Both the position numbers and the translations under genes were made by a program. Of a stretch of DNA of 64,000 nucleotides, positions 35,412 through 46,716 are shown in pieces (the stretch's first letter is position 1; the number at the start of each line of letters is the position of its first letter). Origin of the DNA: Senegalia massiliensis (GTDB taxonomy: Bacteria; Bacillota; Clostridia; Tissierellales; SIT17); assembly GCF_900626135.1 (NCBI RefSeq), contig NZ_LR130785.1, positions 777,241 to 841,240 on the forward strand, read 5' to 3'. Under the pieces are notes generated by a model that did not search any database, was not told where the DNA came from, and saw only the letters and a program-made list of their open reading frames with translations.

Positions 35412-36509
35412 ATGAACAAAAAGAAAGTCGTTTCATATTTAAATTTTCTACCACTAATTATATTATCTATATTTTTGTTTAAATTTATAGATAATCCACA
35501 TTCATTTCTTGATTTTTTTAATATTTTAAGTCCGTTTTTAATTGCATTTAGTATAGCCTACCTTTTAAATCCTTTAGTTATATATATTGAAAAATCATTT
35601 AAAATTAATAGGTTAGGAAGTATATTTTTTTCTTATATTATAGTACTTGGGATATTAGTGTTTTTAATTGCCATAGTTACTCCAAATATAATTAAGAGTA
35701 TAACTATACTTATAGATAACACACCAACTTATGTAAAAAATATTCAAGAATTTATTGAATATAACCTAACTAAATTTGAAATATTAAGTAATAGTATAGC
35801 AACTGAAAATCTAGAAAAAATACTATTAGATTCAATTGCTAAAATAACAGAATTAGCTAATTTGGCAGTTAATCAAGTTGTATTTCAAGCTATCAATGTG
35901 ACAGCTTTTTTACTAGAAATAATTTTATCTATAGTTATATCAATATATATGCTTAAAGATAAAGAAAATTTCAAAAGACAAATTAAAAGATTACTTTATT
36001 CTATCTTAAGTTATACTAATGCTACTAAGATAATAGAATTAGGTAGAGATGTAAATAGAGTGTTCTCTAGATATTTAGTAGGAAAACTTATAGACTCATT
36101 AATAGTAGCAATAATATGTTTTTTAGTACTATTTTTAGTAGTAAAAGCTCCATTTGCTATGTTACTAAGTGTTATTGTAGGAATTACTAATATGATACCT
36201 TATTTTGGTCCATTTATTGGAGCAGTACCTGCTATTATTATCACACTTTTCATCTCTCCAATAAAAGCATTTTGGGTTGCAATAACTATACTTGTTATCC
36301 AACAATTTGATGGTTTATATTTAGGTCCTAAAATTTTAGGAGAACATGTAGGAGTAAAACCATTCTGGATAATCTCTGCAATTACTATTGGTGGTGCTTT
36401 GTTTGGATTTATGGGTATGCTTTTAGGAGTACCTGTTGTTGCAGTACTTAGACTTTTAGTAATGAGATTTGTAGATAAAAGATTAAAAAATAATAATATT
36501 AAGATTTAA
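35412..36509 (+). CDS. AI-2E family transporter (PerM/YdiK type)
   Basis: The 365-residue membrane protein has about eight hydrophobic segments. It carries the family signature G-I-T-N-M-I-P-Y-F-G-P-F-I-G-A-V-P-A near residue 255 and V-G-V-K-P-F-W-I-I-S-A near 312. The name comes from an exporter of autoinducer-2, but many members have other or unknown roles, such as ion transport. GAAGGGGAG precedes the ATG. Confidence 0.85.
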   Translation: MNKKKVVSYLNFLPLIILSIFLFKFIDNPHSFLDFFNILSPFLIAFSIAYLLNPLVIYIEKSFKINRLGSIFFSYIIVLGILVFLIAIVTPNIIKSITILIDNTPTYVKNIQEFIEYNLTKFEILSNSIATENLEKILLDSIAKITELANLAVNQVVFQAINVTAFLLEIILSIVISIYMLKDKENFKRQIKRLLYSILSYTNATKIIELGRDVNRVFSRYLVGKLIDSLIVAIICFLVLFLVVKAPFAMLLSVIVGITNMIPYFGPFIGAVPAIIITLFISPIKAFWVAITILVIQQFDGLYLGPKILGEHVGVKPFWIISAITIGGALFGFMGMLLGVPVVAVLRLLVMRFVDKRLKNNNIKI

Positions 36510-36607
36510 AGTAATTAAGAGAAAAACCAAGTAAATGATAGATTTTAAGAGTTAATCTTAAATAAATAAAAATAATCTATAATTATTTACTATATTTAGA
36601 TTTGCAT

Positions 36608-36633
36608 ATAATAGTACAATTTTGTACTATTAT
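36608..36633. repeat. perfect 12-base inverted repeat upstream of CIRCE
   Basis: ATAATAGTACAA (36608-36619) and TTGTACTATTAT (36622-36633) face each other across TT. It lies 11 bases before the CIRCE element in the groESL control region. It is not followed by a T run. A weak promoter TTGCAT (36602)-N17-TACTAT (36625) would run through it. It may be a second regulator site. Confidence 0.6.
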
Positions 36634-36644
36634 ATTTGTAAGCA

Positions 36645-36671
36645 TTAGCACTCATGCTTAATGAGTGCTAA
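36645..36671 (+). promoter_or_regulatory. CIRCE element (HrcA operator)
   Basis: TTAGCACTC-N9-GAGTGCTAA (36645-36653 and 36663-36671) is a perfect match to the CIRCE consensus. It lies 34 bases upstream of groES and predicts heat induction through HrcA. Confidence 0.97.
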
Positions 36672-36705
36672 TAATAAAAAGACAATATATTCAAGGAGGG
36701 TAATT

Positions 36706-36987
36706 ATGAATTTAAAGCCATTAGGAGATAGGTTAGTTATTAAAAAGATAGAAGCTCAAGAGAAAACTAAAAGTGGTATAGTATTACCAAACTCAGCACA
36801 GGAACAACCACAAATTTCAGAAATTTTAGCATTAGGCGATGGAATAACATCAGACGATAAAAAGAAAGATACAATAAAGGTAGGCGATAAAGTTATAGCT
36901 TCTAAATTTTCAGGTACAGAAGTTAAACTTGATGGTGAAGAATATACAATTATTAAATTGAATGATGTATTAGCAATTGTTGAATAA
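36706..36987 (+). CDS. groES: co-chaperonin GroES
   Basis: The 93-residue protein begins M-N-L-K-P-L-G-D-R-L-V-I-K and has the mobile loop E-K-T-K-S-G-I-V-L-P near residue 20. It caps GroEL during protein folding. ATG 36706 follows AAGGAGGG; an in-frame ATG at 36661 lies inside the CIRCE element and is not used. It is 31 bases upstream of groEL. Confidence 0.97.
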   Translation: MNLKPLGDRLVIKKIEAQEKTKSGIVLPNSAQEQPQISEILALGDGITSDDKKKDTIKVGDKVIASKFSGTEVKLDGEEYTIIKLNDVLAIVE

Positions 36988-36994
36988 AGCTTAA

Positions 36995-38656
<1,662 letters not shown>

Positions 38657-38690
38657 TAAAAAATCTGGGGTTAACCCCAGATTTTTTATT
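38657..38690 (+). terminator. intrinsic terminator of groESL
   Basis: AAAAAATCTGGGG pairs with CCCCAGATTTTTT (38675-38687) around TTAA. The symmetric A and T runs let it also end the minus-strand csbD genes. Confidence 0.92.
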
Positions 38691-38701
38691 ACACTTTTTT
38701 A

Positions 38702-38893
38702 TTAAAATCTAAAACTATCAACTTCTCTTTCTGCTTCTTCACGACTCATATCGTACTTTTCTTGGAGTTTTCCTACTAATTTTTCTCTATCTCCTTCAAT
38801 AACATCTAAATCATCATTAGTAAGTTTACCCCATTTTCTCAGAGCTTCACCTTTAGCTTGTGTCCATTTTGCTTTTAAATCTGATTTATCCAA
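38702..38893 (-). CDS. CsbD family stress protein (copy 1)
   Basis: The 63-residue protein shows the CsbD fold segments K-A-K-W-T-Q-A-K-G-E-A, W-G-K-L-T-N-D-D-L-D-V-I-E-G-D and L-V-G-K-L-Q-E-K-Y. These small highly charged proteins accumulate under general stress in many bacteria; their action is unknown. AAAGGAGTG precedes the ATG. It lies 35 bases downstream of a second CsbD gene on the same strand. Confidence 0.88.
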   Translation of the reverse strand: MDKSDLKAKWTQAKGEALRKWGKLTNDDLDVIEGDREKLVGKLQEKYDMSREEAEREVDSFRF

Positions 38894-38928
38894 AATTAGT
38901 CACTCCTTTATCTATTGTTTATATAAAA

Positions 38929-39114
38929 TTAATTATGATACATATTGTCTCTTTCTATTTCATCATAAGACTTGCCATATCTTTCTCTAAATTTTTCATT
39001 TAACCTTTCCGTGTCACCATTAATATACTCGATGTCTTCATCTGTAAGTTCATGCCACTTTTCTTTTATGTTTTGTTTTATCTTTTCCCATTTTGATTTT
39101 TCTTCATGTGCCAT
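38929..39114 (-). CDS. CsbD family stress protein (copy 2)
   Basis: The 61-residue protein has the same pattern as its neighbour (W-E-K-I-K-Q-N-I-K-E-K-W-H-E-L-T-D-E-D-I-E-Y-I-N-G-D). It is clearly diverged, which indicates an old tandem duplication. AAAGGAGGTG precedes the ATG. The two genes are probably one transcript ending at the groESL terminator hairpin. Confidence 0.85.
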   Translation of the reverse strand: MAHEEKSKWEKIKQNIKEKWHELTDEDIEYINGDTERLNEKFRERYGKSYDEIERDNMYHN

Positions 39115-39205
39115 GGGTGCACCTCCTTTAATAATTGTATACCCACAATTATTATTTTTAAATTATTTTATGATTAGAATAAAAATATTTTAAATAAAAG
39201 GAAAA

Positions 39206-39246
39206 TTAAAAGGAATGTTTTCAAGTAGTTTTTGAAAACATTCCTT
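39206..39246 (-). terminator. intrinsic terminator of the NhaC antiporter gene (minus strand)
   Basis: A 15-base inverted repeat (39210-39224 with 39232-39246), read on the minus strand, is followed by TTAATTTTCC. It lies 57 bases beyond the stop codon of the antiporter gene. Confidence 0.7.
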
Positions 39247-39302
39247 AGTTTATTAACTGAATATGTTTGGTTAAATTTTTTCCTATATGTTTTTAACGAA
39301 AT

Positions 39303-40823
39303 TTATTTTCCAGCTGCAGTTTTATCTATTGATTTAAATTCTTCTTTAGATCTTTTTTCAGATTGCTTTCTAATTCTAACATCTGGTTCAGAAGGTATTC
39401 CAAATAAAGGAACCAATCTATCTAATCCAGTTAATGTAAGAATTAAGATTGAAGAAACGGCAATCATTGCCATAAAATTATATTTTATAATATCAATTGC
39501 TGAGAATTTAGCTATTGGATATACTGCAGTAGCAATTCCTACATAAAAACTCATATAAACATGCCATGGAATCAACTGAGATCCAAATACTCCTAATGCA
39601 TCATTAAAGGTTGCATTTCGGAGTCTTAGTTTATACATATCTTCTTCACTAGCTTCTACATTTTCATCAGTAAGGTTTTTCATAATAGGTCCAATAGTTA
39701 CTATTTGAGCCATCTCATCAGATAATGCAGCATTACCTGCTATAGAAAGCAAACCGTTAGCAAACATAAGTTGTCTAACTTTAGTAATATTTCTAGATAT
39801 TAAATTAGAAAGAGGTGCAAAAGCATTCATTTTTGCCATTATACCACCAAAAGCTCCAACCCACATCATCATAACTATAACCCAACTTCCTGCATCAGCA
39901 AATCCTGTCATCATTAAATTTAAGAATCCATCTTTTCCAGCTATAGATGTTACAGTACCTGCAAATAATCCTAAAATTAATGATGAAATTATTCCAATAC
40001 CAAGACATGCTAGAGTAGGTAGTCCTTTAATAGCAACAGCTATAACTAGTATTAGTGGAATAACCATATAAAAAGGAACTCCATCTTGAACTTGGTTTAA
40101 TAATGTAACAGCAGATGGTCTTTCTGCATCAAGGTTAGACCATACTTCTTCTGGAATTTGATTAATAGCTTCTCCTGCATTACCCACTACATCAGGTAAT
40201 CCCATTCCTGCACCAACAAAGAAAATAATTATAGCTGCTAGAATCAAACAACTTACAGACCAAACGCCTTGATGTCTGATTCTATGTATAACTTCAACTT
40301 TGTGTATACCAGAACTTACAACAGTAGTATCAGATATAAGACCTATGTTATCACCGAAACAAGCTCCCCCAGCTACTGCTGCGGTGGTAAGCATAAGGTT
40401 TCCGCCTACGATATGATTTAACCATAGGAATATTGGAGCACATGCAGCAAAAGTTCCCCAAGATGTACCTGTAGCTACTGATAGAATACCAGTTACAAGT
40501 AATGCAGTAACTGCTACAGTTTTTCCATTAAGACCAAGGTTTAAGGCTGCATTAATGATAGCAGCACCAACTCCTGTAGCCATAAATGCTTCTGCCATTG
40601 CGTAAGCTGCCATAAGAATAAAGAAAACTAATTGCATTTCTTTCACATTTTCAACGGCACTGTCTAATAGGTCATTGAAAGAAAATTTTTCTGTTGCATA
40701 TGCTACAATAGCAGCATAGATTGTAGATATTGGCGCTGCTAATAATGCATCAAATCCTGATATCATTAGTCCGGCCATTAAAAAAACTGGTGAAAACTTA
40801 AGAAATCCCACAAATAAATTCAT
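39303..40823 (-). CDS. NhaC family Na+/H+ antiporter
   Basis: The 506-residue protein has about 11-12 membrane segments. It carries the family segments G-I-L-S-V-A-T-G-T-S-W-G-T-F-A near residue 120, A-G-G-A-C-F-G-D-N-I-G-L-I-S-D-T-T near 160 and G-N-A-A-L-S-D-E-M-A-Q near 370. NhaC-like carriers exchange Na+ for protons or organic acids such as malate and lactate. ATG 40823 follows GGGGAG with 7 bases. Residues encoded before it (from 40874) are unlikely. It is divergent from the lar genes, and co-regulation with them is possible but unproven. Confidence 0.85.
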   Translation of the reverse strand: MNLFVGFLKFSPVFLMAGLMISGFDALLAAPISTIYAAIVAYATEKFSFNDLLDSAVENVKEMQLVFFILMAAYAMAEAFMATGVGAAIINAALNLGLNGKTVAVTALLVTGILSVATGTSWGTFAACAPIFLWLNHIVGGNLMLTTAAVAGGACFGDNIGLISDTTVVSSGIHKVEVIHRIRHQGVWSVSCLILAAIIIFFVGAGMGLPDVVGNAGEAINQIPEEVWSNLDAERPSAVTLLNQVQDGVPFYMVIPLILVIAVAIKGLPTLACLGIGIISSLILGLFAGTVTSIAGKDGFLNLMMTGFADAGSWVIVMMMWVGAFGGIMAKMNAFAPLSNLISRNITKVRQLMFANGLLSIAGNAALSDEMAQIVTIGPIMKNLTDENVEASEEDMYKLRLRNATFNDALGVFGSQLIPWHVYMSFYVGIATAVYPIAKFSAIDIIKYNFMAMIAVSSILILTLTGLDRLVPLFGIPSEPDVRIRKQSEKRSKEEFKSIDKTAAGK

Positions 40824-41075
40824 AAATAATCTCCCCACTATATTATATTTTAAAAAACAAAAATAAAAAAACATAAAAAATAAAACTTATAGCTAAACCA
40901 TTTTAATATATTATACAACATATAGGAAATAAAAAATAGCTTTAATGAAATAGAATTCAATGTAAATAAAAACGATTTCATTGATAACATCATAACAAAA
41001 TTTTGCGTGTCAGACAAGCTTTTTAAAATATTCAAAATAGTAAATTTTTTAGAGTGTGTATCTTGTGTATCCGTA

Positions 41076-41084
41076 TGATATAAT
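41076..41084 (+). promoter_or_regulatory. extended -10 promoter candidate for the lar genes
   Basis: TGATATAAT (41076-41084) is an extended -10 box 43 bases before the larE start. No good -35 box is visible at the right distance. The 304-base stretch 40824-41127 holds this promoter and presumably the divergent nhaC promoter; no structured RNA was recognised in it. Confidence 0.45.
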
Positions 41085-41127
41085 TATCATAGATTTAAAA
41101 TTAAGCAATTCACAGGGAGTTGATTAT

Positions 41128-41940
41128 GTGACAGGTTCAAAATTAGAAAAATTAAGAAAATATATAAAAAGTTTAGATAATCTAGCAGTTGCTTTTTCTG
41201 GTGGAGTAGACAGTACACTTTTAGCTAAGATTGCAGCTGATGAATTGGGACAAGATGCAATAGCTATAACCATTAGTGGACCACAACATTCAAAATCTGA
41301 AATAGAAGAAGCAAAAGAGTTTGGAAAAGAGTTAGGAATAAACCATGAAATTATAGAAATAGAAAAAATAGAAAATGAAGAGTTAATATATAATCCAGAG
41401 GACAGATGTTATATATGTAAAAAAGATGTGTTTTCTATAATAAAAGAAGAAGCAAAAAAGAAAGGGATAACTAATATAGTAGATGGCACAAATATAGATG
41501 ACTTAGGAGATTATAGACCAGGTCTAAAAGCACTTAAAGAATTAAATGTAATAAGCCCTTTAAAAGAGGTGGGCCTTACTAAGGCTGATATTAGAGAAAT
41601 ATCTAAAGAGTTAAATTTACCAACTTGGAATAAACCTGCATTTGCATGCCTTATAACTAGAATTCCTTATGGTGAAAAACTTACAAATGAAAAGTTAAGA
41701 TTAGTAGAACAGGGAGAAGAGTATATAAAAAGTTTAGGATTTAATCAATATAGAGTAAGATATCATAATGGTATTGCTAGAATAGAAGTATTAAAAGAAG
41801 ACTTACCTAAATTTTTTGATGTAAATATGATGAAAAAAGTCTCAGACAAATTGAAGAGTATAGGATTTAAATATGTTACATTAGATATGGAAGGATATAG
41901 AATGGGTAAAATGAATGATGGAGTTGATAGGAGTGAATAA
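41128..41940 (+). CDS. larE: ATP-dependent sacrificial sulfur transferase LarE
   Basis: The 270-residue protein has the PP-loop A-F-S-G-G-V-D-S-T near residue 23. The family Cys in F-A-C-L-I-T-R-I-P-Y-G is the residue that gives up its sulfur to the pyridine dicarboxylate precursor of the nickel-pincer nucleotide. The start is GTG 41128, 8 bases after GGGAG. A TTG-free upstream extension from 41056 would cross the promoter region. It is the first gene of larE-larB-larC. Confidence 0.92.
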   Translation: MTGSKLEKLRKYIKSLDNLAVAFSGGVDSTLLAKIAADELGQDAIAITISGPQHSKSEIEEAKEFGKELGINHEIIEIEKIENEELIYNPEDRCYICKKDVFSIIKEEAKKKGITNIVDGTNIDDLGDYRPGLKALKELNVISPLKEVGLTKADIREISKELNLPTWNKPAFACLITRIPYGEKLTNEKLRLVEQGEEYIKSLGFNQYRVRYHNGIARIEVLKEDLPKFFDVNMMKKVSDKLKSIGFKYVTLDMEGYRMGKMNDGVDRSE

Positions 41941-42688
41941 GGATCAGTTAAAATTATTTTTAGAAAAGATAAAAAATGATGAAATATCAATAGATGAAGG
42001 AATAGAAACTATAAAGAATTTAGAATATGATGATTTAGGCTATGCCAAAATAGATAATCATAGAGAAATTAGAAATGGATACCCTGAAGTAATTTACTGT
42101 GAAGGTAAAACTAATGAACATATAAGAGGAATTATAAAACAGATGCTTTGTACAGGTAAAAATATATTGGCAACAAGAGCTACAAAAAGAGTTTATGAAG
42201 CTATAAAAGATTTAGATGATAATATTGAATATTATGAACTACCTGGTCTTATAGTTATAAAAAAAGAAGAATTGAAAAAAACAAATGGGACTGTACTTGT
42301 AGTAACTGGGGGAACATCTGATATCAAAGTTGCAGAAGAAGCAGCAATAACACTTGAGGTATTTGGAAATAATGTAGAAAGATTATATGACGTAGGAGTT
42401 GCTGGAATTCATAGGTTATTGTCAAATAAAGATAAATTAAATTCAGCCAATGTTATAATAGCTGTAGCTGGTATGGAAGGAGCACTTGCTTCAGTTGTAG
42501 GTGGTCTTGTAGATAAACCTGTTATAGCAGTGCCTACAAGTGTAGGATATGGTGCTAATTTTAAAGGCCTTGCAGCCCTTCTAGCCATGCTCAATAGTTG
42601 TGCAAGTGGTATAGGGGTAGTAAACATTGATAATGGATTTGGAGCAGGTTATTTAGCTAGTACAATAAATAGACAGATTAATTTATAA
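41933..42688 (+). CDS. larB: pyridinium-3,5-biscarboxylic acid mononucleotide synthase LarB
   Basis: The 251-residue protein has a C-terminal AIR-carboxylase-like domain (V-V-T-G-G-T-S-D-I-K-V-A-E-E-A, A-G-M-E-G-A-L-A-S-V-V-G-G, V-P-T-S-V-G-Y-G). It carboxylates and hydrolyses nicotinic acid adenine dinucleotide in the first step to the nickel-pincer nucleotide. The likely start is GTG 41933, 9 bases after GGAG and overlapping the larE stop. ATG 41915 or 41918 are alternatives without a good site. Confidence 0.92.
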   Translation: MNKDQLKLFLEKIKNDEISIDEGIETIKNLEYDDLGYAKIDNHREIRNGYPEVIYCEGKTNEHIRGIIKQMLCTGKNILATRATKRVYEAIKDLDDNIEYYELPGLIVIKKEELKKTNGTVLVVTGGTSDIKVAEEAAITLEVFGNNVERLYDVGVAGIHRLLSNKDKLNSANVIIAVAGMEGALASVVGGLVDKPVIAVPTSVGYGANFKGLAALLAMLNSCASGIGVVNIDNGFGAGYLASTINRQINL

Positions 42689-42723
42689 TGTAGTAGATTA
42701 TTTGAAATTTGGAGGTAATAACA

Positions 42724-43943
42724 ATGGAAGAAAAAATATTATATTTTGATTGTCTATCTGGTATAAGTGGAGATATGACAATAGGTGCATTACTTGATTT
42801 AGGTGTAGACAAGGATGAATTTTTAAAAGAAATATCAAAATTAAATATAGATGAGTTTGATTTAGAAATAAAAAAGAACGAAAAAAATGGTATAACAGGC
42901 ACAGACTTTGATGTAATAATAAAACATAGTGATTCACATCATCATGAACATGACCACGGTCATAGCCACGATAATCATACTCATTCACATCATCATGAGC
43001 ATAGAAATTTAGCTAAAATAGAAAGTATAATTGATAATAGTAATTTAAATGATAATGTAAAAAAAATGAGTAAAAAAATATTCAAAAATGTCGCTGAAGC
43101 AGAAGCAAAAATTCATGGAAAAAATATAGATGAAGTACATTTTCATGAAGTAGGAGCAGTAGACTCTATAGTGGATATTGTAGGAACTGCCATATGTATA
43201 GATTTGTTAGATATAGATAAAATATATTCTTCACCTATTCATATAGGTACAGGTCATGTAAAATGTGCTCATGGAGTAATACCAGTTCCAGCACCAGCTA
43301 CTCTTGAAATTTTAAAAGGAATAGAGATATATTCTACAGGTATAAAATCAGAACTTGTAACTCCAACAGGAGCTGCAATAATAAAAGCTTTAGCTGATGA
43401 CATAATAGATACTCCTCAAATGGAAATAGAGAACATAGGTTATGGAATAGGAACAAAAGATTTAGATATTACAAATGTACTTAGAGTAATAATAGGTAAA
43501 AAAAAAGTGAAGAAAAACTAGTATTAGTCCAAACAAATATAGATGACATGAATTCAGAGATATATTCTTATTTATTTCCTAGATTATTTGAAAAAGGTGC
43601 ATTAGATGTATATCTTAAAAATATAATTATGAAAAAAAACAGACCAGGAATAGAACTTTCTGTCATAGTAAATGAAGATAAAAGAGAAGACATTATAAAT
43701 GAGATTTTCAAGCAAACTACTACATTTGGAGTAAGAATTATTGAGATTAATAGAGAAATTCTTGAAAGAAAATTTGATTATATAGATACAAAGTACGGAA
43801 AAATCAAAGTAAAGATTGGATTTAAAAATGGAAAAATAATTCAAATTTCACCTGAATATGAAGATGTAAAATCAGTAGCAGAAAAAAATCATATATCTAT
43901 AAAAATGATATATGATGAAGTAAATAAAAATATATTATATTAA
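42724..43943 (+). CDS. larC: nickel insertion protein LarC, read through a -1 frameshift
   Basis: Two overlapping reading frames together give LarC. The first (42724-43521) holds the N-terminal part with F-D-C-L-S-G-I-S-G-D-M and a His-rich stretch near residues 66-95 (H-H-H-E-H-D-H-G-H-S-H), likely for nickel. V-H-F-H-E-V-G-A-V-D-S follows. It meets TAG at 43519. The second frame continues in -1 as L-V-L-V-Q-T-N-I-D-D-M-N-S-E, the usual LarC continuation. A shift at the A9 run (43498-43506) would yield about 406 residues, normal for LarC, which inserts Ni into the pincer nucleotide. In Lactobacillus plantarum LarC is known to need a programmed frameshift. GGAGG stands 8 bases before ATG 42724. 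Confidence 0.9.
43498..43506 (+). other. A9 slippery run joining larC1 and larC2
   Basis: Nine A lie at 43498-43506 in zero frame AAA AAA AAA. The heptamer A-AAA-AAA allows a -1 tRNA slip 13 bases before the zero-frame stop. AGG at 43493-43495 lies just upstream. No strong downstream stem-loop is evident. Polymerase slippage on the same run is an alternative. Confidence 0.75.
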
Positions 43944-43944
43944 A

Positions 43945-43972
43945 AAAAGTGAATGCTTAAGCATTCACTTTT
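43945..43972. terminator. bidirectional intrinsic terminator between larC and the LCP gene
   Basis: A perfect 14-base inverted repeat (43945-43958 with 43959-43972) has A and T runs on both sides. It serves the convergent larC and LCP genes. Confidence 0.9.
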
Positions 43973-43975
43973 CGA

Positions 43976-44914
43976 TTAATTTGAACTTGCTTTAGAGTCT
44001 AAACTTTTATCTTCAAATATATAATCATGCATTGTTTGAATAGTTTCATCTTCATCATATACTAAATAATATACACCATTAATCTTTTCTCCATGAGCAT
44101 GCTCATCTCTTGGGAATCGTGCCATTTCAGGAGTCATTGAACCATTTTTCATAACAGATGTTCCCATTTTTATAATCTCTGAATTTGTAAGACTAGTTTT
44201 TATAAGTGGAAGTATTTCATTTGCAAGAGAAATATTTGAAGTTATACTTCTATTTTTCACTTTGTTAAAAAGTGAAAGCAACACTTCTCTTTGTCTTTGT
44301 GTCCTTTCAAAGTCACCATTTCCAGCATATCTGATTCTACTATATTTTAATGCTTGTTCACCATTTAATGTTTGAAGACCTGCACTAGATACACCAGCTC
44401 TTGAAACTTCATAATCTTTTATATTTATTTCAATTCCACCTACTGCATCTATAATTTTTGGTAATGTTGAAAAATTAACTGTAGCAAAGTCTTTTATGTT
44501 TAGATTGAAGTTTTGATTTATAGTTTTTATAGCAAGTTCAGGACCTCCAAAAGCATAAGCATGGTTTAATTTGTCCTGACCTCTACCCTCCATCTTTACA
44601 TAAGAATCTCTCATTATAGAAGTAAGCTTCAATTTATTATGCTTATCATCTATAGTAAGAACCATAATAGCATCAGATCTTCCCTTAAGTCCTTCTTCTG
44701 CATCAATACCAAAAAGTGCTATATTTTTTATATTACTATTTTTTTCTTCTAATTCTTTTGCTACTTCTTCATCAATTCCTAAATCTTCATGATCAGTAGG
44801 AATATCAGTTCTGTCTAGTTTATTTATTGTAGAAAGGAAATAAGCTCCTCCACCTAAAACTAATCCTATAAATAAAGCTAAAAATCCTATTAAAAATATC
44901 TTCTTTTTCGACAT
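43976..44914 (-). CDS. LytR-CpsA-Psr family cell wall glycopolymer ligase
   Basis: The 312-residue protein has a short basic N-terminus and one membrane helix (F-L-I-G-F-L-A-L-F-I-G-L-V-L-G-G). An extracellular LCP domain follows with G-R-S-D-A-I-M-V-L-T-I, S-I-M-R-D-S-Y-V near residue 115, K-L-N-H-A-Y-A-F-G-G and Y-S-R-I-R-Y-A. These residues bind the lipid pyrophosphate substrate. LCP enzymes attach teichoic acids or other glycopolymers to peptidoglycan. ATG 44914 follows AAAGGAA; an ATG at 44950 has no ribosome binding site. Confidence 0.9.
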   Translation of the reverse strand: MSKKKIFLIGFLALFIGLVLGGGAYFLSTINKLDRTDIPTDHEDLGIDEEVAKELEEKNSNIKNIALFGIDAEEGLKGRSDAIMVLTIDDKHNKLKLTSIMRDSYVKMEGRGQDKLNHAYAFGGPELAIKTINQNFNLNIKDFATVNFSTLPKIIDAVGGIEINIKDYEVSRAGVSSAGLQTLNGEQALKYSRIRYAGNGDFERTQRQREVLLSLFNKVKNRSITSNISLANEILPLIKTSLTNSEIIKMGTSVMKNGSMTPEMARFPRDEHAHGEKINGVYYLVYDEDETIQTMHDYIFEDKSLDSKASSN

Positions 44915-44948
44915 ATTATCATTCCTTTTTTTAAAATACCTACTCAAC

Positions 44949-44977
44949 ATTATATATCTATATAATGGAAACTACAA
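44949..44977 (-). promoter_or_regulatory. promoter of the LCP gene (minus strand)
   Basis: On the minus strand TTGTAG (44977-44972), 17 bases, TATAAT (44954-44949). The -10 box is perfect. Confidence 0.65.
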
Positions 44978-45039
44978 TAGTAAATTTAAATATTAACACA
45001 GCTGTAATAATACATTATTGTAACATAATTAAACTTTTC

Positions 45040-45068
45040 TTGACACCAATTTAAAAATTTGTTACCAT
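45040..45068 (+). promoter_or_regulatory. promoter of the guaB-guaA operon
   Basis: TTGACA (45040-45045), 17 bases, TACCAT (45063-45068). It stands just upstream of the guanine riboswitch. Confidence 0.65.
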
Positions 45069-45090
45069 TATTAAAACTTAATAAACGATT

Positions 45091-45160
45091 ACTCATATAT
45101 ACTCTGGGATATGGCCAGAAAGTCTCTACCGGGCAACCATAAATTGTCTGACTATGAGTG
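45091..45160 (+). ncRNA. guanine riboswitch (purine class)
   Basis: The purine aptamer is complete. P1 is ACTCAT (45091-45096) with ATGAGT (45154-45159). CTGGGATATGGCCAG forms P2, the J2/3 segment AGTCTCTACC follows, and GGGCAACCATAAATTGTC forms P3. The discriminator is C (45152) in GACTATG, which specifies guanine rather than adenine. It controls guaB-guaA. The 3' side of P1 also pairs with the downstream terminator; see the next entry. Confidence 0.96.
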
Positions 45161-45188
45161 GAAAACTTAGGATATAATATGATTATAT

Positions 45189-46705
<1,517 letters not shown>

Positions 46706-46716
46706 AGGGTGATTAA

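Noticed and set aside
41056-41127. N-terminal extension of LarE from 41056
   Set aside because: It would cross the extended -10 box and lacks a ribosome binding site; GTG 41128 has a good one.
43548-43943. Separate larC2 gene starting at ATG 43548
   Set aside because: The conserved LarC sequence begins before that ATG in the same frame, and no ribosome binding site precedes it.
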